Positions 32,994-40,451 of a DNA stretch of 64,000 nt are shown here, in pieces. The translations under genes were made by a program, and so were the position numbers. The stretch spans positions 48,931 to 112,930 of the forward strand of contig JALVVL010000010.1 in assembly GCA_027023425.1 (NCBI GenBank), written 5' to 3'. The stretch comes from Anaerolineales bacterium (GTDB lineage Bacteria; Chloroflexota; Anaerolineae; Anaerolineales; DRMV01). Position 1 is the stretch's first letter. Every line of letters begins with the position of its first letter. The notes beneath the pieces are model-generated. The model was not told where the DNA came from and ran no database searches. It worked only from the letters and a program-made list of their open reading frames with translations.

Positions 32994-33779
32994 ATGGCGC
33001 CGGAAAAAGATTTCCTCAAATTGCACCTTGAATCCATGGGCCCACACCGAGCAATACTGCGCTCGGTGGAAGCAAAATTGATGAGCAAAGTGCCGTTCAA
33101 GCATCCGGTCTTAGACCTCGGAGTGGGTGACGGCCACTTTGCCTCAATTGCATACGATGAACCAATAGACGTGGGAATTGACGTGCTTGAACGCGACCTG
33201 CGTGAAGCCGCAGGCAGAAAAGGCGTTTACCGGAATTTGGTATTAGCCAGCGCAACCGATATGCCATTTGCCGACGCCTCTTTCAACACCGTGGTCAGCA
33301 ACTGCGTAATTGAACACATTCCCGACCTAAACGCCACCCTGCACGAAATTCACCGCGTGCTCGCGCCGGGCGGGACGTTTGCCACCACCGTACCCAGCCA
33401 ACATTTCGCCGAATACTTACTTGGAAGCACGATCTTCCGCAAAATCGGCCTCAAATTCCTCGCAAACGCATACGGCAACTTCTTCAATAAAATCTCAAAA
33501 CACTACCACACCTACTCGCCCGAAGTGTGGAAGGAAAAATTAGAAAGCCTCGGCTTCAAAGTGATTGAACAGAAGTACTACTTCTCCCAAAAAGCACACC
33601 ACACTTTTGACCTGTGTCACTACATAGCCCTGCCGATGTGGATCACAAAGCGGCTATTCGGCAAATGGGTAATCCATCCGGCAATTACCAAACCGCTTGA
33701 GCCGATATTGCGCAAGCACTACGAAGAGCCATGGCCGGACGAAGGTGCCTATCATTTCTTGATAGCGGTGAAGGAATGA
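32994..33779 (+). CDS. Class I SAM-dependent methyltransferase
   Basis: 261 aa. SAM motif I LDLGVGDGHF (near 39), motif II VGIDVLERDLREA, and LPDAS-type MPFADASFNTVVSNCVIEH followed by HEIHRVLAPGGTFATTVPS, the methyltransferase domain 11 pattern. Substrate unknown; such enzymes often act on lipids, quinones or glycans. Ribosome site GGGAGAAAG. It stands alone between the rpoD terminator and the promoter of the signalling cluster. Confidence 0.85.
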   Translation: MAPEKDFLKLHLESMGPHRAILRSVEAKLMSKVPFKHPVLDLGVGDGHFASIAYDEPIDVGIDVLERDLREAAGRKGVYRNLVLASATDMPFADASFNTVVSNCVIEHIPDLNATLHEIHRVLAPGGTFATTVPSQHFAEYLLGSTIFRKIGLKFLANAYGNFFNKISKHYHTYSPEVWKEKLESLGFKVIEQKYYFSQKAHHTFDLCHYIALPMWITKRLFGKWVIHPAITKPLEPILRKHYEEPWPDEGAYHFLIAVKE

Positions 33780-33822
33780 CCCCCCCACCGAGCACACAGC
33801 ACAGCCCGCGAGTCGTGCGTGT

Positions 33823-33851
33823 TTGACGCCGCCTTAGGTTACAAGTATAAT
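33823..33851 (+). promoter_or_regulatory. Near-consensus promoter of the DUF4388-GTPase signalling cluster
   Basis: TTGACG, 17-nt spacer, TATAAT. This is the best sigma-70-type promoter in the window. The predicted start is near 33858, about 53 nt before the DUF4388 gene. Confidence 0.8.
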
Positions 33852-33910
33852 CACTTCAATCTACAACACTGCCATAAAAAGCAAGCGCATCCCCACATCA
33901 GGAAAGCCAA

Positions 33911-34726
33911 ATGGCACTCAAAGGAAACTTGCGCGACTTTTCTGTTACGCAGCTGCTAAACCTGATACACTTGGCGCACAAAACCGGCGCCTTGAAGGTA
34001 AAAGGTGAAACCACCGCGAACGCTTACTTCCGCGAAGGCAAACTTGCTTATGCACATATGGATAACGAACCCGATGATTTAGCCACAATTCTCTATCGGG
34101 ATAAAAAAATAACCCGCGCTCAATACCGCACCCTCAAAAGTCGCGCCGGCCACCTCAACGACAAAGCACTGGGCTTGCTCCTCATCAATGCTGGCTATTT
34201 GACCCAAGAAGACATACTCGCCAGCGTGCAATCCCATTACCTGAGCACAATGCAGCGCCTATTTGCATGGGCTGAAGGTCTATTTGTGTTTGACGCTCAC
34301 GCCGCACCGCCAAACGGCAAAATCCTCACCAAAATAGGGCTGGGCAATCTGATAATAGAAGGCGCGCGCCGCCTGCGTGAATGGGAAAAACTGCAAGACG
34401 AAATTCCGAATCTGGATATGGCGCTCAAATTCACCGAGCGCCCCGGCACAGACCTGCGAAAGTTGAACCTGAGCGTAGAAGAATGGCGAGTAGTATCTTA
34501 CATAAACCCGCGCAACACCATCCGCCAAATAGCGCGCGCCACAAAAATGACCGATTTGGAAATTAGGCGCATAGTGTACAGCCTCCTCCAAGCCGGGCTG
34601 GTTGAATTGGTAAGGCCAGAAGGCCAAACCGTTCCCAAACCAATTCACACTGCCTTAGAAGGCAAAAGTAAAGAAGAACAAAAGTCCCTCGTCAACCGGC
34701 TCATTGCACGAATACGCGGGTTATAG
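33911..34726 (+). CDS. DUF4388 (PATAN-type) domain protein
   Basis: 271 aa. The N-terminal 110 residues match the DUF4388 pattern: MALKGNLRDFSVTQLLNLIH, then TGALKVKGE and AYFREGKLAYAHMDN. A central part with a second helical segment follows (LLINAGYLTQEDILASVQSH, resembling the type IV pilus assembly PilZ/PilB N-domain style). The C-terminal part (about 185-240) looks like a winged helix (TIRQIARATKMTDLEIRRIVYSLLQAGLVEL). DUF4388 proteins often accompany small GTPases and two-component genes, as here. Molecular role unknown. First gene of the cluster. Confidence 0.82.
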   Translation: MALKGNLRDFSVTQLLNLIHLAHKTGALKVKGETTANAYFREGKLAYAHMDNEPDDLATILYRDKKITRAQYRTLKSRAGHLNDKALGLLLINAGYLTQEDILASVQSHYLSTMQRLFAWAEGLFVFDAHAAPPNGKILTKIGLGNLIIEGARRLREWEKLQDEIPNLDMALKFTERPGTDLRKLNLSVEEWRVVSYINPRNTIRQIARATKMTDLEIRRIVYSLLQAGLVELVRPEGQTVPKPIHTALEGKSKEEQKSLVNRLIARIRGL

Positions 34727-34759
34727 CCGCCCTGAACCCCCTATGCCGAGGAATAAAAC

Positions 34760-35302
34760 ATGCAAACAGTAAAAATCGTGGTAACAGGCCCCTTCAATTC
34801 TGGCAAATCGGCATTCATCCAAAGCGTTAGCGAAATAGATGTAGTATCCACCGAGCGCAAAATCACCTCTGAGGCCGAAAAAATAAAAAACACCACCACA
34901 GTAGCAATGGATTTTGGCCGCATTACAGTTGACGAAGACCTTGTGCTCTACCTGTTCGGCACCCCCGGCCAACGCCGCTTTGACTTCATGTGGGAAATCC
35001 TTTCGGAAGGCATGTTGGGGTTCATAGTAATGGTAGATAGCACCCGCCCCGAAACCTTCCGCGAAGCCCGCAGCATACTTGAAACTTTCCGCGCCTATGC
35101 TCCAACACCCTATGTGGTAGCCGCCAACAAGCAAGATTTGGAAGACGCATGGGACGTGGAAGATATGCGAATCGCCTTACGCCTCCCCGACAATGTAAAA
35201 ATCCTACCCTGCGTAGCAACCGACAAAGAATCGGTCAAAAAAGTCTTGCTGGAACTCCTGTTCAGCATCTTAGAAGAAGTAGAGAAAAACTCATCCCAAT
35301 AA
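34760..35302 (+). CDS. Small Ras/Arf-like GTPase
   Basis: 180 aa. P-loop TGPFNSGKSAF (residues 9-19), switch II region GTPGQRRFDF (near 71) and base-recognition NKQD (near 121). It belongs to the prokaryotic small GTPases related to MglA and the conservon CvnD proteins, which act as nucleotide-dependent switches with a roadblock or similar regulator. The usual Asp before the switch II PGQ reads Gly (FGTPGQ). No roadblock gene was recognised nearby; the adjacent DUF4388 protein is the candidate partner (inference). It starts 33 bp after that gene and 16 bp before an alpha/beta hydrolase. Confidence 0.88.
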   Translation: MQTVKIVVTGPFNSGKSAFIQSVSEIDVVSTERKITSEAEKIKNTTTVAMDFGRITVDEDLVLYLFGTPGQRRFDFMWEILSEGMLGFIVMVDSTRPETFREARSILETFRAYAPTPYVVAANKQDLEDAWDVEDMRIALRLPDNVKILPCVATDKESVKKVLLELLFSILEEVEKNSSQ

Positions 35303-35318
35303 AACACAGGGCAGAACC

Positions 35319-36146
35319 GTGTCCTCAATTACAACCGACCAAGGCGTAGTGCACTACGAAGTTTTCGGCCGCGGCAAGCCGGTTATCTTGCTGCATGGCT
35401 GGTTAGGCTCATGGGGAGTTTGGCAAGAAACCATGACCTACCTCGGCCAGTTTTACCGCACCTACGCCATAGACTTTTGGGGGTTTGGAGAATCGGGCAA
35501 AAAGCGAGAATCCTACGCCGTAAACGACTTTGTGAGCCTTGTAGATCAATTCATGGAACGGCTCGGCATCCCAAGCGCACCACTTGTAGGCCACAGCATG
35601 GGCGGAACGGTCGCGCTAAGTGTAGCGATCAAATACCCCCACAGAGTGCATCAAGTAGTGGTGATCGGCTCGCCAATAACCGGCTCCTCACTTGCACTCG
35701 CACTAAAACTGGCTGGATACAAACCGATAGCATTCATGGTATACAAAAACATGGGCTTGCTCAAACTGGGGCTGAAGATTACAGCCCCGTTGATAAGCGA
35801 AGACCCACGCTGGTCGCAAATGATAAATCGCGATCTTTCCCAAACCACACTGGATTCATTCCTACAAAGCATCTCTACTTTGCGCAACACCGACCTGCGC
35901 CCAATGCTAAAGAAAATTCAAGTACCCACAATGGGCATGTACGGCGATAAAGATGTGATAGTAGACCCCAACCAGTGGATAACCCTAAAGCAAAACTTGC
36001 CGCACGCAATTATCAAAAGGTACAGCAACGCCGGCCACTTTGTAATGCTGGACGAACCTGAAAAGTTCCGCGCCGACCTAAAACAATTTCTGTACGCCGA
36101 CAAGGAAAAACTGCTCTCAATACCTCACATCTTTTACGATGAATGA
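35319..36146 (+). CDS. Alpha/beta hydrolase (first paralogue)
   Basis: 275 aa, GTG start. Oxyanion motif LLHGWLGSWGVW (near 25), nucleophile elbow VGHSMGGTVA (Ser near 95), acid loop MYGDKDVIVD and catalytic His in NAGHFVMLDEP. All triad residues are present. Substrate unknown. It is clearly paralogous to the hydrolase at 48028-48816: both share VHYEV.GRG, LHGW.GSW and DFWGFG.S. Tightly packed between the GTPase and an unknown gene that overlaps its stop. Confidence 0.87.
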   Translation: MSSITTDQGVVHYEVFGRGKPVILLHGWLGSWGVWQETMTYLGQFYRTYAIDFWGFGESGKKRESYAVNDFVSLVDQFMERLGIPSAPLVGHSMGGTVALSVAIKYPHRVHQVVVIGSPITGSSLALALKLAGYKPIAFMVYKNMGLLKLGLKITAPLISEDPRWSQMINRDLSQTTLDSFLQSISTLRNTDLRPMLKKIQVPTMGMYGDKDVIVDPNQWITLKQNLPHAIIKRYSNAGHFVMLDEPEKFRADLKQFLYADKEKLLSIPHIFYDE

Positions 36147-36651
36147 GCCACTGCCCCAACAAAACATTCCGGCTGAAGAATTGCAACACGCCTGGCAACA
36201 AAGCCTTGCCGAAATACTCGGCGAAGCAAAAGAGGACGAAAGTTTTACCCACGCAGGCTTACTCAGCACCATAACCCGCATCAGACGAAAATACGGAGCA
36301 CAAGCGGCAGACGGCTTGCTCTTGCGGCTTGGCAGGTCTCTTGCACGGAATTTGTTACCGTGGGTATGTGCAAACACCCACGCTACAGAGCGGCTTGCAC
36401 CCAGAAGCCAAAAAATACTAAAAACTGCTCGGAGAATGGCCGAAGCCCTATCGTTCCTGCAAAATGCCGCTCCGCAAGTGACACTCAAAACCCGCTCACT
36501 TGAGGTAAAACTTCCAGCCTCCGCTTCGGAAATGGCGGCATTTTGGGCGGGGCTTTTTCAAGAAACAACATATTGGGCCAGTGGCGGCCAACTGCGGCCC
36601 ACCTTCACAGGCGCGGAGAACGGCGCGGCGGTGATACGTATTCATCTGTAG
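36139..36651 (+). CDS. Unknown conserved-looking protein in the GTPase cluster
   Basis: 170 aa. The start overlaps the hydrolase stop by 8 bp, implying translational coupling. No family could be named with confidence. A helical N-terminal half (LLSTITRIRRKYGAQAADGLLLRLGRSLARNLLPW) is followed by a mixed region with paired Trp (FWAGLFQETTYWASGG). The pattern is faintly like V4R small-molecule-binding domains, but this is a guess. No signal peptide or membrane segment. Confidence 0.7.
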   Translation: MNEPLPQQNIPAEELQHAWQQSLAEILGEAKEDESFTHAGLLSTITRIRRKYGAQAADGLLLRLGRSLARNLLPWVCANTHATERLAPRSQKILKTARRMAEALSFLQNAAPQVTLKTRSLEVKLPASASEMAAFWAGLFQETTYWASGGQLRPTFTGAENGAAVIRIHL

Positions 36652-36823
36652 GGCCGATGCAGCCGCACAATGCAGTTCCTCCGCAAGCATACAATTGCCG
36701 CTGAAGCAAATGCCCAATACGCCCCACCGCACATAAGCAAATGCAAACTGGTGAACGCTCCGCCCCAGAGAAACCGGCAGACAGCCGTTTTCACCTTCCT
36801 ATCCCGGCAGCCCAAAGTGCCAA

Positions 36824-38107
36824 ATGCTAAAAATTATTCTCCACGACGATAGACACATAATCCCCTTCAACGAACCGGCGCGCGATCTACGCATTCAAAA
36901 CAAGCCGCTTTGGCTCGCCCAGCGCGACGTCCTTACCCCCTACGTAGATCGCGAAATTGAAATCCGTTACGGTCAACAACTACCGCCAGTAAAGGAAGAA
37001 ACAATAGTCTATCGTGACAACCTTTTCTTTGATGAATTTTACATAAAGGAATTTTTAGAAAGGGCACAACGCCGGCAACAACCCGTACAAGCGGCCTTTT
37101 TTGCCGACGATCCGGCGTTTCGCGAGCACGCCTTGCCACTTTCTACTTCCTACACCCCTTACGGCGACCTTTATTTGGCGGATTTGTGGTACTACCCCGA
37201 AGGTACGGCCACCGATGAAGAACCTGTGCCGTTGCCAATAGACTTGCAGGCGCGCGAAATCGGCTACTATCACGTGCCAACCTACATGGCCTCCGAGGAA
37301 GGCGACTTAGTCTTTCAAGTGCCGCTGCGCGCCATGCTTGCGATAGATTCTTGGGTGCACATTTTCATAGCCGATGTTGTTTTTGGGCTTTTTGCGCGCG
37401 GAGCGCGCTTTGAAGAGCGCCTAAAAGCCGACCCTTTCTTCAAACTCAAAATACTCGCCAAAGCAATGTACGAGGGCAAACAAGTGTTGGAATCTTCCGA
37501 ACTTGTGCAAGTGGGGCACAACGTGGTAATTGACCCGACAGCGGTAATACACGGCCCTACCATAATAGGCGACAACGTAACCATCGGCGCAGGCGCGGTA
37601 ATTGACAACTGCATCATTGGCAACAATGTAAACATTTCCCAAGGATGCCAACTCATGCTCTCGGTGGTAGGGGACGGTGCGTTTCTACCATTCCGCGCCG
37701 CGCTGTTTATGACCACGTTCATGGATAACAGCATGGTAGCGCAAAACGCCTGCCTCCAAATGTGCGTGATAGGGCGCAACACTTTCATCGGCGCAGGCAC
37801 AACATTCACCGACTTCAACCTACTCTCGGCGCCGATAAAGGCTCGCGACGGCTACGGCAACCTAAAAGACTCAAACCGACCTGTGCTGGGCGGCTGTGTG
37901 GGGCACAACTGTCGTTTGGGCTCGGGGTTGATCATTTTCCCCGCGCGCACAATTGAATCGGATGTTGTGCTGGTGGCCTCCCGCAAGGAAAAAGTGATCA
38001 CCAAAGACGTAACCTACGAGCAGAGCGACCATCACCACTTGCGTGGCGGTGAACGCCATCCGCGGCTATACCCTCGCCCGGGCGAAAAATCTGAGCAGAA
38101 GTGGTAA
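36824..38107 (+). CDS. Left-handed beta-helix (GlmU-like) protein
   Basis: 427 aa. The N-terminal half (1-220) has a GlmU-like layout with ALPLSTSYTPYGDLYLADLWYYP and no clear nucleotidyltransferase signature. The C-terminal half (about 225-390) carries hexapeptide repeats (IDPTAVIHGPTIIGDNVTIGAG, VIDNCIIGNNVNISQGCQ, IGRNTFIGAGTTF, LGGCVGHNCRLGSGLIIFP) that form a left-handed beta helix, as in acyltransferases and sugar-nucleotide pyrophosphorylases. Function unknown. It follows a 172-bp gap without recognised elements, and the CACAGATT-type repeat array begins just at its stop. Confidence 0.8.
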   Translation: MLKIILHDDRHIIPFNEPARDLRIQNKPLWLAQRDVLTPYVDREIEIRYGQQLPPVKEETIVYRDNLFFDEFYIKEFLERAQRRQQPVQAAFFADDPAFREHALPLSTSYTPYGDLYLADLWYYPEGTATDEEPVPLPIDLQAREIGYYHVPTYMASEEGDLVFQVPLRAMLAIDSWVHIFIADVVFGLFARGARFEERLKADPFFKLKILAKAMYEGKQVLESSELVQVGHNVVIDPTAVIHGPTIIGDNVTIGAGAVIDNCIIGNNVNISQGCQLMLSVVGDGAFLPFRAALFMTTFMDNSMVAQNACLQMCVIGRNTFIGAGTTFTDFNLLSAPIKARDGYGNLKDSNRPVLGGCVGHNCRLGSGLIIFPARTIESDVVLVASRKEKVITKDVTYEQSDHHHLRGGERHPRLYPRPGEKSEQKW

Positions 38108-38415
38108 CGCAGAGGTTAACGCCAAGGACGCCAAGGGTAACGCAGAAACACAGAGGAAGCAGAGACGCCAAGGTCGCCAAGGATAAAAACCACAGATTAC
38201 ACAGATTAGCACAGATTTTTTCTGTGTTTTCTGTGGTGTTTCTGTGTCCTCTGTGGTTTTCTACTCCACCCACGACCCAACGACTCAACGCCCCAATCCC
38301 TCAGTACCTAAATCCCTAAACCCCTCTTTCTGTGTTCTCTGTAAATTTCTGTGTTCTCTGTGGTTTTCCTCCTCAATCGGTGCAAATCTGTGTCAATCTG
38401 TGGACAAGCCACCCG
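38108..38415. repeat. Intergenic modular repeat array
   Basis: Gene-free 321-bp gap between the beta-helix and acyl-ACP-reductase-like genes. It starts with AACGCCAAGGACGCCAAGG-type words and continues with CACAGATTACACAGATTAG, CTGTGTTTTCTGTGG and CCCTCAGTACCTAAATCCC modules, ending 13 bp before the next start codon. No promoter could be discerned inside it. Confidence 0.88.
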
Positions 38416-38428
38416 CATCCCACGGCCT

Positions 38429-39517
38429 ATGGATACGTTCGCCTTCATTATCCACCCCATCCACCCAAAGCGCGACGTAAGTCGTAAGTTCCCCCTGCTC
38501 GGCAAAATACTGACCGAGCGGCAAATAGACTTCTTTTCCACCTTCTTCCCGCCGGTCTACATTTCGGAAATCACGGGCATCACTTCTGAAAGCACAGGCA
38601 AAGAGATAAAAGGCTGGTTTGTGGCCTGCCCACTCACCCCGAGGCGCATGTTAGAACTTCCGGAAAAGACGGTTTACCGCAAGATCATCCAAACCGGACG
38701 CATGGCCGAAAAACTGGGCGCGAAAATCCTCGGGCTGGGCGCTTTCACCTCGGTGGTGGGCGATGGAGGGATAACCATTGCCAAAGCGCTGGATATTCCG
38801 GTCACCACAGGCGACTCGTACACAGTTGCAATAGCATTGGACGCGTTGCGCGAAGCCGCCCGTATCATGGAAATTGACTACCCAAACGCCAAAGCGGCAG
38901 TACTCGGTGCCACCGGCGCAATAGGGCGCGTTTCGGCCGAACTTTTGGCGCACGAGGTAGGTGAGGTATACTTAATCGGAAAGCGGCGCGCCGCGCTGGA
39001 AGAAATAAAATCCAAAATTCAAAACAGCGGCGCGCGGGCAATTCTGCACGTTAGCACCAACCCTTCCGACATAAAAAACGCCCAATTGGTGCTAACGGTA
39101 ACGAGTTCTTTGGACACAGTTGTTGAGCCGGAGCACCTACAGCCCGGCAGCGTGGTATGCGATGTGGCGCGGCCGCGTGACGTCTCAGCCCAAGTTGCGG
39201 CCGCGCGCCCCGATGTGCTGGTGATTGACGGCGGCATGGTGGAAGTTCCCGGCCGCGTGGATTTTCATTTTGACTTCGGGTTCCCGCCCGGCAAAGCATA
39301 CGCCTGCATGGCTGAAACTATGGTGCTCGCCTTGGAAGGACGCTTTGAAGATTACACCGTGGGCAAACACATTACAACCAACCAAGTCAAAGAAATTGCC
39401 CAATTAGCGGCCAAACACGGCTTCAAACTGGGCGGCTTCCGCTCTTTTGAAAAACCAATCACCGAAGAAGAAATCACCCGGATAAAGACGCAAGCCCAAA
39501 AGCGGCGTCACAGATGA
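38429..39517 (+). CDS. Long-chain acyl-[ACP] reductase-like protein (AAR family)
   Basis: 362 aa from the ATG at 38429; the track start at 38351 lies in repeat DNA. Motifs resemble cyanobacterial acyl-ACP reductase: ILGLGAFTSVVGDGG (near 100), VTTGDSYTVA, the NAD(P) site VLGATGAIGRVSAEL (near 155), VIDGGMVEVPGRVDFHFDFG and CMAETMVLALEGRFEDYTVG. AAR reduces fatty acyl-ACP or -CoA to aldehydes, the first step of alkane and alcohol synthesis. The partner aldehyde-deformylating oxygenase is not in the window, so alcohol, wax or another aldehyde use is more likely. It sits 16 bp upstream of a response regulator gene in the signalling cluster. Confidence 0.8.
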   Translation: MDTFAFIIHPIHPKRDVSRKFPLLGKILTERQIDFFSTFFPPVYISEITGITSESTGKEIKGWFVACPLTPRRMLELPEKTVYRKIIQTGRMAEKLGAKILGLGAFTSVVGDGGITIAKALDIPVTTGDSYTVAIALDALREAARIMEIDYPNAKAAVLGATGAIGRVSAELLAHEVGEVYLIGKRRAALEEIKSKIQNSGARAILHVSTNPSDIKNAQLVLTVTSSLDTVVEPEHLQPGSVVCDVARPRDVSAQVAAARPDVLVIDGGMVEVPGRVDFHFDFGFPPGKAYACMAETMVLALEGRFEDYTVGKHITTNQVKEIAQLAAKHGFKLGGFRSFEKPITEEEITRIKTQAQKRRHR

Positions 39518-39533
39518 AAGGGAGGTCGGTCTC

Positions 39534-40436
39534 ATGAGCAAAGCGCGCATATTAGTGGTTGAAGACGATGCAGACATCGCCAACATGCTGAAAATTTACT
39601 TCAGCAGCCAAGGCTACGATGTAGACATCGCCGCGCGCGGCGAAGAAGCCTTGGAAAAAACTCGGCAAAACATGCCCCACCTCATAGTGCTGGACATAAT
39701 GCTACCCGATATTGACGGCTACGAAGTTTGCCGGCGCCTGCGCACCAGCACCCGCACCAGCCACATTCCCATCATTTTCCTCACCCAAAAAGACGAGCGG
39801 AGCGACCGCTTGCAAGGGTTGGAACTCGGCGCAGACGACTACATAACCAAACCGTTTGACATTGAAGAACTGCGCCTGCGGGTGCAAAACGCTATTAGCC
39901 GCTCAGAACGCGAAAGCCTAACCGACCCGCGCTCCGGCCTGCCCGCGGGGCGGCTCATAGAAGACCACCTGAGGCAAATAATCAGCCAGCGCGGTTGGGC
40001 ACTGATGGACATTCGCATCAACTACTACGATGCCTTCCGCGAGGTGTACGGCTTTGTGGCCGCAGGCGACGTCCTCCGCTTCACAGCCATGCTCCTGAAC
40101 GAAGTGGTGGACGAAGTAGGCACGCCCGACGACTTCATCGGCCACCCGGGCGAAGAAAATTTTGTGGTGATAACCACCGAAGAGGCCGCGCCGGCTATAC
40201 GCGAGCGGCTAAAAGAACGTTTTGCCGAGGAAGTGAAAAGCCATTACACCTTCCTTGACCGAGAACAGGGCTATATCACCCTTGAAGAAAACGGCAAAGA
40301 GAAAAAAGTGCCGCTGATGAGCCTTTCAATAGGAATTGTCTCGCCTTCGCAATATGAATTTGCCGACATACGCGAAATCACCGAACTCGCGGCCGAAGCG
40401 CGCCGCAAAGATCTACCCCCTCAACTGGAACAATAA
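39534..40436 (+). CDS. Response regulator with degenerate GGDEF-like output domain
   Basis: 300 aa. Receiver domain 4-120 with acidic pocket VVEDDAD, phosphoacceptor Asp54 in LIVLDIMLPDIDG and the KPFD lysine. It is followed by a GGDEF-like domain (about 128-295: LTDPRSGLPAGRLIEDHL) in which the signature reads HPGEENFVV in place of GGDEF, so cyclase activity is doubtful. The domain may bind a nucleotide or a partner instead. AGGGAGG precedes the ATG. It lies 15 bp upstream of the giant histidine kinase, its probable cognate kinase. Confidence 0.88.
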   Translation: MSKARILVVEDDADIANMLKIYFSSQGYDVDIAARGEEALEKTRQNMPHLIVLDIMLPDIDGYEVCRRLRTSTRTSHIPIIFLTQKDERSDRLQGLELGADDYITKPFDIEELRLRVQNAISRSERESLTDPRSGLPAGRLIEDHLRQIISQRGWALMDIRINYYDAFREVYGFVAAGDVLRFTAMLLNEVVDEVGTPDDFIGHPGEENFVVITTEEAAPAIRERLKERFAEEVKSHYTFLDREQGYITLEENGKEKKVPLMSLSIGIVSPSQYEFADIREITELAAEARRKDLPPQLEQ

Positions 40437-40451
40437 CCACAACACCAAAAC

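Noticed and set aside
38429-39517. Complete alkane-biosynthesis pair
   Set aside because: No aldehyde-deformylating oxygenase-like ORF (diiron motif) was found on either strand of the window. Only the reductase-like gene is present.
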